The notes: generated from the sequence alone by a model not told the origin. Positions 1 through 9,123 are shown, counted from the first letter of the stretch. The stretch: DNA of 64,000 nucleotides from Pseudoalteromonas haloplanktis ATCC 14393 (GCF_000238355.1 NZ_AHCA01000001.1:620001-684000), one strand, 5' to 3'. Numbers and translations: made by a program.

Positions 1-1462
1 TTTCACCTGTCACTGTATCATGCCATAGCAACTTATCTTCCGTTGCACTTTTGAGTGTTAATTGCCACGCAAAAAGATCCATTTTAGAATCAACCCAATC
101 ACTTAGCATCATACTCAGTTTTTCACTGTGTACCAGCACCCCCATTTCAGTGTTTAAATCAAATGAGCGAGGGTCTAAATTAAGTGAACCAACAAAAATC
201 AGGCTATCATCAATCGTCATAGTTTTAGCATGTAAACTCGCTTGCGATGAACCTGTTTTACGCATTTTATTATTTGGGATCTCAAGTGCCGCTAAATCGC
301 TGGGCTTTAACTCCCACAATTTCACACCACCGCGTAATAAAGCTGCACGGTAATGACCGTAACCGGCATGTACAGCAGCAACATCTGTCGCCGCCAACGA
401 ATTAGTTAGTACAATGACTTCAACCCCTTGTTCTACCCACTCAGTTAATCGTTTAACACCTTGCTCTTGCGGAATAAAGTAAGGAGAAACAATAATGACT
501 TTGCGTTCAGGTTTACCCATCGCTTTAAAAAGGTGCGGTGACATATTGGCTGAGCGCTGCTCTACTTCATTGAGTAACTTATCAGGGTGATCATAAAAAA
601 TCTCCGCCTTTTGCCAATCCAAGTTTAAATGGCCAGTACCAAGCATTGTAACCAAATTACTAGCTCTTAAACGCTGTACATAGTTACTTTCATGATTTTG
701 CTTAACGTAGTTATCTAAATAGTCTCCCACCTTCTGCAATGCCATATCATCACTTTCACCTCTGAGAGACTGGATCGGGTAAGCCAGTTCATGATTCCAA
801 TAAAGATCAAAGGCAGTTGAAGCCTCAGGTACAATTTTACCAACCGCTAACACATCCAAGTCAATAAACTCCGCATGGTCCTCAGCAGCGTAATAAGCAT
901 TACCCATATTCCTACCACCGGTGATAAATACTTGATTATCAACTATAAAACTTTTGTTATGCATGCGCCGTGACAACAGCTTAAAATTAGTAATAAAACC
1001 AAGAGCTGGTAGGCTACGATTAGGAAAAGGATTAAATAACCGAACGGAAAAATTTGGATGATGAGCTAATGCACCTAGATCAAAGGCACTATCTGCTTGA
1101 GACATATCATCGAGTAACAATCGAACTCTTACGCCTCGTTTAGCTGCCGCCAATAAATAAGCAGTAAATAGCTTAGTCGTTTGCTGACGATGGTACAAAT
1201 AATATTGTACATCAATAGTATGTTGCGCCGACTCAATTAACGCTAAGCGCGCTACAAAGGCATCAACCCCATCAGCAAGCGGATAAAAACCCGATAAATC
1301 AGTGTGGTTATAACCCACTAAATCTCCTAAATTACTTTGCTTATCAGCATCAATAGCATAACTGGGAATAATCATATCTCTAGATGGTAAACTTGCGCAA
1401 CCAAGCATGCAAATTAAGATACTAAGCACACATAGCCATTTAGGCAAATCTTTAAAACGCAT
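1..1462 (-). CDS. Phospholipase D family lipoprotein (3' end beyond window)
   Basis: An open frame runs without a stop from an ATG at 1462 to the left window edge, so the C-terminus is missing. The product begins with a hydrophobic signal peptide ending in MLGCAS, a probable lipidation cysteine. Two HxK(x4)D motifs of the phospholipase D/cardiolipin synthase superfamily are visible: HNKSFIVD near residue 168 and HAKTMTID near residue 411, the latter followed by GSLNLDPRS. Two intact HKD motifs predict an active phosphatidyl-transfer or hydrolysis enzyme resembling the ClsC/YmdC group, anchored in the envelope. Substrate specificity cannot be told from sequence. It is convergent with nothing in the window; bfd lies upstream on the same strand. 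Confidence 0.88.
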   Translation of the reverse strand, partial: MRFKDLPKWLCVLSILICMLGCASLPSRDMIIPSYAIDADKQSNLGDLVGYNHTDLSGFYPLADGVDAFVARLALIESAQHTIDVQYYLYHRQQTTKLFTAYLLAAAKRGVRVRLLLDDMSQADSAFDLGALAHHPNFSVRLFNPFPNRSLPALGFITNFKLLSRRMHNKSFIVDNQVFITGGRNMGNAYYAAEDHAEFIDLDVLAVGKIVPEASTAFDLYWNHELAYPIQSLRGESDDMALQKVGDYLDNYVKQNHESNYVQRLRASNLVTMLGTGHLNLDWQKAEIFYDHPDKLLNEVEQRSANMSPHLFKAMGKPERKVIIVSPYFIPQEQGVKRLTEWVEQGVEVIVLTNSLAATDVAAVHAGYGHYRAALLRGGVKLWELKPSDLAALEIPNNKMRKTGSSQASLHAKTMTIDDSLIFVGSLNLDPRSFDLNTEMGVLVHSEKLSMMLSDWVDSKMDLFAWQLTLKSATEDKLLWHDTVTGE

Positions 1463-1553
1463 TGTAAATCCAGCAATCCCTACAGTGTATTAACTATAAC
1501 GTGGAATTGCAGATACTGAAAATAATGGCGAAAAATAGTAGGAATAAGAAGGA

Positions 1554-1748
1554 TTAAGCAACTTGATCGGTAATATCAGCAATTTCAATAAGCTTACGAT
1601 TGAGGATCTTTTTAGTACAGCCGCAGCATTTACCGCACTGACTGCCGACTTTAAGCTCTTTGGAAAGCTCGCGCATAGTTGTCGCGCCGTCGTCGATTGT
1701 TTGTTCAATTTTTTTATCTGTCACACCGTGACATAAACAGATATACAT
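1554..1748 (-). CDS. bfd: Bacterioferritin-associated ferredoxin Bfd
   Basis: This 64-residue protein has the [2Fe-2S] cysteine layout of Bfd: C4 and C6 at the N-terminus (MYICLCHGVTD) and C38 and C41 in GSQCGKCCGC. Bfd docks on bacterioferritin and donates electrons that reduce and release stored iron, so it is made under iron starvation. A Fur-box-like sequence lies about 80 bases upstream at 1831-1849, consistent with that role. The size matches the family (about 64 residues). No bacterioferritin gene is in the window. Confidence 0.93.
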   Translation of the reverse strand: MYICLCHGVTDKKIEQTIDDGATTMRELSKELKVGSQCGKCCGCTKKILNRKLIEIADITDQVA

Positions 1749-1830
1749 GAATGAAAAACACTCTCACTTAGATTTGAAACTGCATATTAATCTAAACGTA
1801 AACAGTTCGCAATTAGTATTTTGTAAAATT

Positions 1831-1849
1831 GAGAATTATTTTCATTTTT
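1831..1849. promoter_or_regulatory. Candidate Fur box upstream of bfd
   Basis: GAGAATTATTTTCATTTTT matches the 19-base Fur consensus at 13 of 19 positions by eye. It sits about 80 bases upstream of the bfd start. It also overlaps the first unit of the GAGAWT-type repeats here, so part of the match may be coincidence. Confidence 0.4.
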
Positions 1850-2066
1850 TGGTCAGCGCCACTTAAATTGAGAATTCGCGGCAGCTTGAGAATTGTTTTA
1901 ATTTTATGCAATTTATGCCACTCAAAATGAGATTTATAGATCTTATTAAAGCCTTCTGTTGTGCCATATAAATCGAGATTCATTTATTTTAACAAGCTTC
2001 TAAACTGTGCCCTTCAAGTCGAGATTGATTGTTCTCATGAAGCTCTTAAATTTAAGTAAGATTAGC
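1831..2066. repeat. Degenerate tandem repeat with ~46 bp spacing
   Basis: The motif GAGAWT, usually preceded by AAAT, AAGT or AAATT, recurs at 1831, 1870, 1888, 1929, 1975 and 2021. The last three units are exactly 46 bases apart. Units starting at 1929 and 1975 align over their full length (GAGATT, then an AAG followed by CYTTCT, then GTGCC) at roughly two-thirds identity. No gene is visible in it and I do not recognise the element. Confidence 0.45.
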
Positions 2067-2570
2067 TTTGGTAAATAAGTAGGTGAGTTTATAAATTGAT
2101 CTTATAAAGGCTTTAGAAGCCATTATGAATAAATATGGGATTTATAGAAGTGTTTCTATTTCCGGTTTGTGCCACGAGCTGTCATTCATGATTAACTCGT
2201 TTTTGTCCATAGACGGGTTATAAATATAACTCTCCTGCGCCCTATTGTGAGCTTGCACAAATACTTAGTGACAAGTAGTGCCGCCGAAATCATCTTACTT
2301 TTGTTCATGTTTGACAGTAAGTGGCAGTGACAGCCCCCCCTATTTTTAGTTTCACAACAAACACTCCAGTCTCCTTTTTTCGTAACTATGTAGCTATAGT
2401 ATTTAACGGCAACCAATATTTGGAGTTCTGATTACCTACTAAAGGTGTCGTTTTTGTTCAATCTATTAAGCTTCCCATCACCTATTATTTGCAGCATATA
2501 AGGCAGCACATCTTCTTTGGTGCGTTTCTTTTTCGCAATAATGCTACAGCTATAAGCAGGATCAACACTC
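2067..2570. other. Gene-free intergenic stretch
   Basis: No supported gene, RNA or terminator is seen between the degenerate repeats and the acetyltransferase start. Short frames on the minus strand (for example 2192-2416) lack ribosome binding sites and family resemblance. Confidence 0.5.
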
Positions 2571-3389
2571 ATGTTAGAAATTAGGCCAATTGAAAACTTA
2601 AAAGTAATTAACGAACTAAAAATACAGTATTTTGAAAAATCGACAGCGCCACTTGATGGTATGTGGCACTTTGGTTTTATTCCCATGTCTTCTCATTTTG
2701 GTTTTTATGAGGACGATACTTTAGTTGGGTACTGCTGCATTAACGGAGATGGCTATATGTTGCAGTTTTATCTGTCGCAGGCAGCCAAAACTAAGGCGAA
2801 AGAACTGTTTACTTTGATTGCAGAGCAAAATAGCTCAGTGATTGGTTCCATTAAAGGTGCATTTGTGAGTACAGCTGAACCTCACTATCTATCACTTTGT
2901 TTAGATAATTCATCTTCATTTAAAGTAAATGCTTTAATGTATCAACAAGTTACACCATTTATTTCTGAAAACGTAACAAACTTGAATTTAACTCTTGCAA
3001 GTCAGGAACAATTGGCTGAGTTCGTTGAATTTGCAGTAAGTAATATTGGTGCTCCAGCACAATGGTTGTTTGAGTACTTCAGTAATCTAATAAAACGAGA
3101 AGAGCTTCGGGGATATTGGAGGGATGGGAAGTTAGTAGCAACGGGTGAGTGTCGTCTGTTTGATGAACACCAGACTCAATATGCAGACTTAGGAATGATT
3201 GTAGCAGAGTCAGAACGAGGTCAGGGGATTGCCACTCGTGTACTAAACAGTTTGGTAAATGTAGCCAATGAACGCGGCTTAATTCCTATCTGTTCGACTG
3301 AAAGTGGCAACTTTAGCGCTCAAAAAGCGATACAGCGAGCGGGGCTTGAACCATTAAACCGAATTATCCAGATTGAATTTGACAATTAA
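2571..3389 (+). CDS. GNAT family N-acetyltransferase (two-domain)
   Basis: The 272-residue product carries a GNAT acetyl-CoA pyrophosphate loop near residue 215 (ESERGQGIATRVL), followed by the typical strand and helix (ICSTESGNFSAQKAIQRAGL). The N-terminal half is a second, degenerate GNAT-like domain, giving a length about twice that of a single-domain enzyme. The acceptor substrate is unknown. It is monocistronic and ends at a strong hairpin terminator. The start is ATG with a weak AGGA eight bases upstream. Confidence 0.82.
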   Translation: MLEIRPIENLKVINELKIQYFEKSTAPLDGMWHFGFIPMSSHFGFYEDDTLVGYCCINGDGYMLQFYLSQAAKTKAKELFTLIAEQNSSVIGSIKGAFVSTAEPHYLSLCLDNSSSFKVNALMYQQVTPFISENVTNLNLTLASQEQLAEFVEFAVSNIGAPAQWLFEYFSNLIKREELRGYWRDGKLVATGECRLFDEHQTQYADLGMIVAESERGQGIATRVLNSLVNVANERGLIPICSTESGNFSAQKAIQRAGLEPLNRIIQIEFDN

Positions 3390-3404
3390 TAGTCAGTTAA
3401 TGGG

Positions 3405-3440
3405 TAAGCCCTTGAGCCAATCTGCTCAGGGCTTATTTAT
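3405..3440 (+). terminator. Rho-independent terminator after the GNAT gene
   Basis: TAAGCCCTTGAGC at 3405-3417 pairs with GCTCAGGGCTTA at 3423-3434 around a short loop, followed by a T-rich stretch. It lies 15 bases past the stop codon. Confidence 0.75.
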
Positions 3441-3497
3441 GAAAATGCTAACCTAGCGTATAGTGAGAGTAGATACCGCGAACTGATTGAGAATATT

Positions 3498-4337
3498 ATG
3501 ATCCATTGGTTAAAGCCTTCAAAAATACCAGAAGTTGCCAAATACATTGAGTGTTATTGGCTTATTGAAAAACTTCCCGATGCCAAGAGTTTCGATTATC
3601 CGAAATTAAACCCAGATCCATCCGCTCATCTGATCATTTCTCCCGCTAAACAGCATTACTATTACAATATGAACCCGGGATCGGCTGGTGGCAAAGGAAG
3701 CCACTGGTTGTTTCCCCATCATCAAACGCTTCAACTTGATCACTCAAAACCTTTTATCCATCTTGGAATCAAGTTTCGTATTGGCGCTTTTTATTCACTG
3801 AAACTATTCTCAGGTCAACAGCCACTGCTTGATTGCGTTGAAGAAGTTCAGCTAAGTAAACTGTTTTCTGAGCTGTCTGAGGGAGAGATGAAACTAATTG
3901 AGCTGGCACGAAGTGATCCAGATCTGTGTTGTAACAAATTGGATAGTTTGTTTTTGCCGTTGGCTTTAAACAGTCATGAGGATCAGCACAGCGAAATTAC
4001 ACGCAAAGCTCTTCAGACGTTAGACTCAGGATCAATTTCTGAACTGGGTAACCATCTATATTGCTCACAACGTACAGTAGAAAGAAGCTTTAACAGGGTG
4101 ACAGGTTTAACGTTAAAACAGTGTCAGTCTATGAATAAACTTGAGGTTATGCTGGAGTACCTTTACCAACGTGATTCTGATGATATTGATTGGGTCGAGA
4201 TTGCATTTCGGTTTGGCTTTAGCGATCAACCTCACCTCATTCGCTACTTAAAAAAACAAATTGGCGTAACACCTAAAACATACGAAAAAGAGCGTGGTTT
4301 AACGATTGATGTGTATGGTGGTGTTAGCTCTACGTAA
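3498..4337 (+). CDS. AraC family transcriptional regulator
   Basis: The last third of this 279-residue protein is an AraC-type double helix-turn-helix: the first helix pair around SISELGNHLYCSQRTVERSF and the second around VEIAFRFGFSDQPHLIRYLK with the conserved GVTPKTY end. The N-terminal ~160 residues resemble the DUF6597-type sensing domain found in many such regulators (WLIEKLP, HLIISPA and HLGIKFR segments). The effector is unknown. The adjacent rsgA-like GTPase (74 bases downstream) is its nearest same-strand neighbour. Despite the name it is distant from the arabinose locus and there is no sign that it controls it. Confidence 0.87.
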   Translation: MIHWLKPSKIPEVAKYIECYWLIEKLPDAKSFDYPKLNPDPSAHLIISPAKQHYYYNMNPGSAGGKGSHWLFPHHQTLQLDHSKPFIHLGIKFRIGAFYSLKLFSGQQPLLDCVEEVQLSKLFSELSEGEMKLIELARSDPDLCCNKLDSLFLPLALNSHEDQHSEITRKALQTLDSGSISELGNHLYCSQRTVERSFNRVTGLTLKQCQSMNKLEVMLEYLYQRDSDDIDWVEIAFRFGFSDQPHLIRYLKKQIGVTPKTYEKERGLTIDVYGGVSST

Positions 4338-4410
4338 TCTGTCGGAAATGTTCAATCAAATCGGTTGTCGTTCAACTATTATGCCCCGAACGATTTGATG
4401 AGACAGTAAT

Positions 4411-5457
4411 ATGAACAACTTAGCTCCTACCCTTGAGCAGCTTGGGTGGAAACCTTTTTTTCAGCAACAAGTAAATCTAAAAGAGTTAAGCAACCTAACC
4501 ATTGGGCGGGTTGCTGAACAGCACAGAGACCGCATTATAGTGGTGTCCCCGAAAGGACAATCAAGTTTAAGACCTATGCCTTTTGATAAAAGTGTTTGCG
4601 TAGGCGACTGGGTACTATTTGATGACACATTAAGAATATGTAAGCGCTTGGAACGCCAGTCTTTATTTGAACGAAAAGCACCAGGATCAAAAGTGTCAGC
4701 ACAGCTCATCGCTGCCAATATTGATACCGCCATGATTGTCTGCTCTGTCAATTATGATTTTAGTCTTAACCGAATAGAGCGGTACTTAGCCAGCGCTCGA
4801 GAAGCTAAGGTTGAGCCAGTAGTCATCCTTACTAAAGCGGATTTATGTGAAGACTCTGATATCAAACGACTACAAGTTCAAAAACTCGACCCAATGCTTG
4901 TCGTTTACACCATAAATGCGTTGGATAAGCAAGATATCAAGCAGCTTGAAAGCTACTGCAATAACGGTAGTACTCTGGCCTTTTTAGGTTCATCTGGAGT
5001 CGGAAAATCGACTCTGGTTAACGCGTTAGTTGGTTATGAGTCTCAGCAGACAGGCGAAATTAGGGAAGAAGATAGCAAAGGCAGGCATACCACGACACAT
5101 AGAGCATTAAAAGTTCTTCCTCAAGGTGGGATTCTTATGGACACACCTGGAATGCGTGAACTACAGCTCAGTAGTTGCGAACAGGGAGTGAGCGAAACTT
5201 TCAGCGAAATAGGTGAATTTGCAGATAAGTGCCGTTTCTCTGATTGTGCGCATATGGCTGAACCCGGGTGTGCGATTCAACAAGCAATTAAAGATGGACT
5301 CCTGTCAGAACGACGTCTGCATAGTTACCAAAAACTGATGCGAGAACAGGCTCTGAACGGAGCATCGTTGGCAGAAAAAAGATCGAAAGATAAGGCATTT
5401 GGGAAGTTAATAAATAGCACTCAGAATGCATCTCGGCAATATAAAAAAGGTTATTAA
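4411..5457 (+). CDS. rsgA: Ribosome small subunit-dependent GTPase RsgA
   Basis: This 348-residue protein has the circularly permuted GTPase order of RsgA/YjeQ. An N-terminal OB-fold comes first, then the G4 motif TKAD near residue 141, the P-loop GSSGVGKST near 195, and G3 as DTPGMRE. A C-terminal zinc knuckle follows the pattern C-x4-C-x-H-x5-C (CRFSDCAHMAEPGC). RsgA checks late 30S subunit maturation. The sequence around the OB-fold differs from the usual orn-linked copy, and the location next to AraC and GNAT genes suggests an accessory paralogue. That is an inference, as the rest of the genome is not visible. Confidence 0.9.
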   Translation: MNNLAPTLEQLGWKPFFQQQVNLKELSNLTIGRVAEQHRDRIIVVSPKGQSSLRPMPFDKSVCVGDWVLFDDTLRICKRLERQSLFERKAPGSKVSAQLIAANIDTAMIVCSVNYDFSLNRIERYLASAREAKVEPVVILTKADLCEDSDIKRLQVQKLDPMLVVYTINALDKQDIKQLESYCNNGSTLAFLGSSGVGKSTLVNALVGYESQQTGEIREEDSKGRHTTTHRALKVLPQGGILMDTPGMRELQLSSCEQGVSETFSEIGEFADKCRFSDCAHMAEPGCAIQQAIKDGLLSERRLHSYQKLMREQALNGASLAEKRSKDKAFGKLINSTQNASRQYKKGY

Positions 5458-5579
5458 CAGTAATTCGCTCCATTACAGAGTATTGAAGCGTCAAACAATG
5501 GAGTTGGGTTCGTTGACTTTTTAGATATATCAATTAAGAACAACCTCGTCTCCCTAAGATATTAATTATTGAGGAAAAT

Positions 5580-6017
5580 ATGATTAGACCATTACGTAAA
5601 GATGATCTAGATAATGCTGTATCTATCTGGTTTGCAGCATCTATTAAAGCGCACGACTTCATTTCAGAAGAGTATTGGTTTTCACAGAAGCAGAACATGC
5701 GAGATTTGTATCTACCCAATTGTGAATCATGGGTTTATGAGTCGGAAGGAAATATTCTTGGCTTTGTTTCTCATTACGAAGGGAGCATACCTGCTATTTT
5801 CGTGGATCCAGATTCACAATCTTGTGGTATTGGGACACAGTTACTTAATCATCTAAAGGGTAAGTATAGTGAACTAACGTTAACCGTTTACTCAGAGAAT
5901 GAAAAAACACATGAGTTTTATCTTCATCATGGTTTTATTGATGTCGATAAATGCATCTGTGAACATACAGGAAAAGAGCAATTTGAAATGCGTTGGTCAA
6001 AAGTAGGTAATGTATAA
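5580..6017 (+). CDS. GNAT family N-acetyltransferase
   Basis: This is a 145-residue single-domain GNAT protein starting MIRPLRKDD. It has motif A as DPDSQSCGIGTQLLNHL near residue 78 and the C-terminal strand as VYSENEKTHEFYLHHGF. The domain order and length fit the YjaB/PhnO-like small acetyltransferases. ATG follows GAGGAAA seven bases upstream. The substrate is unknown. Confidence 0.85.
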   Translation: MIRPLRKDDLDNAVSIWFAASIKAHDFISEEYWFSQKQNMRDLYLPNCESWVYESEGNILGFVSHYEGSIPAIFVDPDSQSCGIGTQLLNHLKGKYSELTLTVYSENEKTHEFYLHHGFIDVDKCICEHTGKEQFEMRWSKVGNV

Positions 6018-6020
6018 TTA

Positions 6021-6056
6021 ATTCAGGTAAGTGGTCTGTGCGACCACTTATTGAAT
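6021..6056 (+). terminator. Hairpin terminator after the GNAT gene
   Basis: TAAGTGGTC at 6028-6036 pairs with GACCACTTA at 6042-6050, and outer ATTCA/TGAAT bases extend the stem. There is no clear U-run, so it may act as a transcript-end hairpin rather than a classic terminator. Confidence 0.5.
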
Positions 6057-6196
6057 GAGCGAAAATGTCCACTTCCGTCTATCTTACCTACAACGATAAG
6101 CGCTGCTTGAATGCCGTTTGGGATGCTAAAAGTTTAACCAAAACTATGACAACGTAACATTATCGTAGTTTAGGTGCTTGATATAAAACCTGCGCT

Positions 6197-7300
6197 TTAG
6201 TTACCACTAATGAAAGAGAGCAGAAGTTGATCAATTTCATTATTAACGCCGCCAACACTACTATTATTTAAAATTACGTAGCCAATATTTTTGTCAATTA
6301 CTGCACGTGTTAATGATGTCCAACCCCGATTAAACCCCGCAAAACCTAAACTACTATTTTCAGTGTCTACGACATAGCTCATGCTCCAACGTCCACCTGT
6401 ATGAGGCTGGACTTGGATCATATCTGCAATAATCTTATTTGATAAAATATTTGATCCTATGTAATTACCTTTATCATTTTTTAACACTGCTTGATTAAAT
6501 TTTACCAAATCATCCGCAGTGGTAAGGAAGCCAGCAGCTGCAGTTTCCGTGAAATAAACCATCGGGGTTTGGTTGCCATTTTCATCATAAGGACGAGCAA
6601 GTTTTGCTTGAGGAATATTAGTAATATCAAACGAGGATTCGGTCATTCCAAGTGGTATCAGAACGTTATTGGCCATAAAGTCACTGAAAGATTGATTAGA
6701 CACATCTTCAATTAACAACTGAACTACCGTATAACCACCACCAGAGTATGACCACTTAGTGTTTGGTTCATGAATAATTTTAACAGGTCCATCACCACTG
6801 TTATTGCCCTCTAAAGACTCAACGAGTGTAGGCAAAGGATCTTCAGCACTTAATCCATTATATCCACTTAATGATAATCCTGAAGTATGAGAGAGAATAT
6901 TGCGCAGAGTAACCTTGCTAGAGTCAAATTGTGAATTTGGAATTTTCCACCTTTTTAGGTAGTCATTAACTGGCTTATCTAAATTAATCTTACCCTGTTC
7001 AACTAACTTCATTACCCCCCAAGCAGTAATGACTTTAGAGACGGAACCAATATTAAATACAGTCTCGCGAGTGATTGGGGTACTTTTATCAATATCTGCA
7101 TAACCATAATAATATGAACCTATCACGTCTTTACCGTGAACAATTGATATAGCAATACCACGAGCTTTGCTGTTTTCAAGAATTAATGGGATCTCCTTGT
7201 TTAACATGTCAGCAAACTCTAAGTTTTTGGTTTGTTCAGCAGATAGTGAAAAAGATGATATAAAAAATATGATTAAAAATGTCAGTTTACTCATGGGCAT
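6197..7300 (-). CDS. Serine hydrolase, class C beta-lactamase fold
   Basis: The 367-residue product has a signal peptide (hydrophobic residues 4-21) and the penicillin-binding/AmpC-like serine hydrolase signature. The nucleophile motif S-x-x-K is in GSVSKVITAWG (around residue 92), and the YxN-equivalent tyrosine is in WSYSGGGYTVV. Members range from esterases to D-aminopeptidases; few are real beta-lactamases, so no drug-resistance role is claimed. It is predicted periplasmic. Two in-frame ATGs (7300 and 7294) both follow AAGGA-type sites; the longer is given. Confidence 0.85.
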   Translation of the reverse strand: MPMSKLTFLIIFFISSFSLSAEQTKNLEFADMLNKEIPLILENSKARGIAISIVHGKDVIGSYYYGYADIDKSTPITRETVFNIGSVSKVITAWGVMKLVEQGKINLDKPVNDYLKRWKIPNSQFDSSKVTLRNILSHTSGLSLSGYNGLSAEDPLPTLVESLEGNNSGDGPVKIIHEPNTKWSYSGGGYTVVQLLIEDVSNQSFSDFMANNVLIPLGMTESSFDITNIPQAKLARPYDENGNQTPMVYFTETAAAGFLTTADDLVKFNQAVLKNDKGNYIGSNILSNKIIADMIQVQPHTGGRWSMSYVVDTENSSLGFAGFNRGWTSLTRAVIDKNIGYVILNNSSVGGVNNEIDQLLLSFISGN

Positions 7301-7548
7301 CCTTATCCTTATAACGAGCCTGTAAATTAACTCGTTTTTTGATTTATTTTTATTAATGGATCAACCATAGCTAAGTTGCTATTTTGATTCAATCAGTTAC
7401 TTTGATGTTTTGTACAACATAAAATGGATTTGCTTATACTTTCGTATTGTCGATTTTTTACCAAATATTACTGATCCCCTCTTTACTTAAAACATCCATG
7501 AACTCACCAATGCTTAGTAACTATACGAGCCCACGGTTAGCTATTTAT

Positions 7549-8031
7549 TTAACTCTTTGTCATCAAAACACGTTCAGATAAGCTTATAGTCATAAAACGA
7601 CTGTGCGGATCTTCAAGGTAGTCTGAAAAAGGACCGCAATAACTAAAGCCAAACTTTTCATAGAGGTTTCGCGCAGGTTCAAAATACGCTTGTGAGCCGG
7701 TTTCTAAGCTGACCTTTTGATAACCTTGCTCAGCAGCAAAGTTCAGCGCATGCTGAAGCAGCTTAGTTGCAACGCCTGATTTTCTAGCTGAGGTGCTAGT
7801 TCGCATTGATTTCAATTCAAGGTGCGAAGAGTCGAGCTTTTTAACAGCTAAACAGCCTTGTAAATTACCATCAAACCAGCCACTAAAAAAAGTAATATCT
7901 GGCGACTTTAGTTTATCAACATTCAGCGCATGTACACTTTCGGGTGGAGACGTCGCATACATATCGGCTAAATGTTCTTCTAATAACTTAATAACGTCAC
8001 CTGACGATAAATCATCTATGGTGATTTTCAT
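7549..8031 (-). CDS. GNAT family N-acetyltransferase
   Basis: This roughly 160-residue GNAT protein begins MKITIDDL. Motif A appears as STSARKSGVATKLLQHAL and motif B as NLYEKFGFSYCGPF, a pattern common in YjaB/ElaA-like acetyltransferases. An upstream frame would add 11 residues (to 8064), but the ATG at 8031 follows a GGGAA site and begins exactly where the fold begins, so it was preferred. The acceptor is unknown. Confidence 0.85.
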   Translation of the reverse strand: MKITIDDLSSGDVIKLLEEHLADMYATSPPESVHALNVDKLKSPDITFFSGWFDGNLQGCLAVKKLDSSHLELKSMRTSTSARKSGVATKLLQHALNFAAEQGYQKVSLETGSQAYFEPARNLYEKFGFSYCGPFSDYLEDPHSRFMTISLSERVLMTKS

Positions 8032-8064
8032 AAATTCATTGTTCCCATACTTTTTATTAAACAA

Positions 8065-8355
8065 TACGCTTAGAATTAGTCAGAGTAAACATGTAGTTAA
8101 ACGAACCATTAGAATAAACAGTCGTGTTACCTATACTTGATATCGTTTAAACCAGTTTTAGCAAACAGCATTTGACAATGCCTGACTTTTCACACAGAGA
8201 AATGTCAGCGATGAAAACCAAAAATACTCGCTACGTACTCATGGTTGCGACTGCCTATCCTTCTCTGAATATTATTTTTACACAAGTCAAAGCATCTCTT
8301 TAAGAGACTATCCCGTGTCTGTACCTTTACTCTAAAGCTATATTATGGCAAAGTG
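8065..8355. other. Intergenic region ahead of the manganese riboswitch
   Basis: No gene is visible. A possible sigma-70 -10 element TATATT at 8339-8344 sits just upstream of the riboswitch; the matching -35 is weak. Confidence 0.4.
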
Positions 8356-8356
8356 C

Positions 8357-8548
8357 GCACTTCTCGGGGGAGTAGCCTGCTTGACCGCTTTGTTATTAAA
8401 GTGCGGCAAGTAAACTTATCAACATAATTGCACCGCAGTGCATGGTAAGTTTGTAATGTAGCAAGCATTATCGGCAAGACCTGGGTAAACACTATCCTCA
8501 TGGCGGGAGATAGGCGTTTACCTTTGGTTTAATGATCCCGCCTTATAG
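8357..8548 (+). ncRNA. yybP-ykoY manganese riboswitch
   Basis: The leader contains the hallmark GGGGGAGTAGCC (8366-8377) and, about 100 bases later, GGCAAGACCTGGG (8473-8485), the two conserved internal-loop segments of the yybP-ykoY class. It directly precedes a GDT1/UPF0016 manganese transporter, the classic partner. Two possible stems share bases. GGTAAAC-CTATC (8484-8496) can pair with GATAG-GCGTTTACC (8509-8522). GGCGGGA (8502-8508), in the loop of the first, can pair with TCCCGCC (8536-8542) just before the ribosome binding site. Manganese binding presumably decides between them and raises expression. Confidence 0.85.
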
Positions 8549-8555
8549 AAGTAAA

Positions 8556-9113
8556 ATGGATACCTTTATCACATCAACCGTCACCGTTGCCCTAGCTGAA
8601 ATAGGCGATAAAACCCAGCTTTTATCCTTATTACTAGCTGCCCGCTTTGCCAATAAAACCGCCCTTATTTTAGGTGTTTTGGTCGCTACACTGATTAATC
8701 ATGGCTTATCTGCATGGTTTGGAAACTATTTAGCAGGAAGCTTTACATCTGAATACTTACCTTGGATTGTTAACGGCTGTTTTATGATTGTTGGCTTATG
8801 GCTTTTGATCCCCGATAAGGATGAAGAAGTCAGCAATAAATACGATCAGTATGGGGCTTTTTTAGTTGCTTTAGGGCTCTTTTTTATTGCTGAAATTGGC
8901 GACAAAACCCAAATAGCGACGGTGTTACTTGGGGCGCAATATCAATCTGTATTATGGATCACAATCGGCACAACTCTAGGGATGTTGCTTGCCAATGTTC
9001 CCGTTATTTATGCGGGTAATGCGCTGCTCAAACGTATTCCACTGGCAAAAGTAAGAGTGATGGCTGCTTTGGTTTTTGTTGCACTGGGTTGCTATGGCTT
9101 AATCACCAGTTAA
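8556..9113 (+). CDS. GDT1/UPF0016 family manganese exporter (MneA-like)
   Basis: The 185-residue membrane protein has about six hydrophobic segments. It carries the duplicated family motif E-x-G-D-K-T/S, seen as EIGDKTQ near residues 15 and 114. Family members (TMEM165/GDT1 in eukaryotes, MneA in Vibrio) move manganese out of the cytoplasm or into compartments. The upstream frame can start at 8532, but that codon lies in the riboswitch stem TCCCGCC; the ATG at 8556, starting MDTFITS, is preferred. The yybP-ykoY riboswitch supports manganese-induced expression and detoxification. Confidence 0.9.
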   Translation: MDTFITSTVTVALAEIGDKTQLLSLLLAARFANKTALILGVLVATLINHGLSAWFGNYLAGSFTSEYLPWIVNGCFMIVGLWLLIPDKDEEVSNKYDQYGAFLVALGLFFIAEIGDKTQIATVLLGAQYQSVLWITIGTTLGMLLANVPVIYAGNALLKRIPLAKVRVMAALVFVALGCYGLITS

Positions 9114-9123
9114 TTATTTATCT

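Noticed and set aside
2432..2571. Minus-strand frame MSVDPAYSCSIIAKKKRTKE... as a transposase or other gene fragment
   Set aside because: Only 46 residues, overlaps the acetyltransferase upstream region, and I could not tie it to a known family.
3498..4337. AraC-family gene as the arabinose activator
   Set aside because: It lies over 20 kb from the arabinose genes, has a different sensing domain from AraC, and a GntR regulator is embedded in the locus.
6197..7300. Beta-lactamase resistance gene
   Set aside because: The fold matches, but most members are esterases or peptidases, and nothing points to antibiotic hydrolysis.
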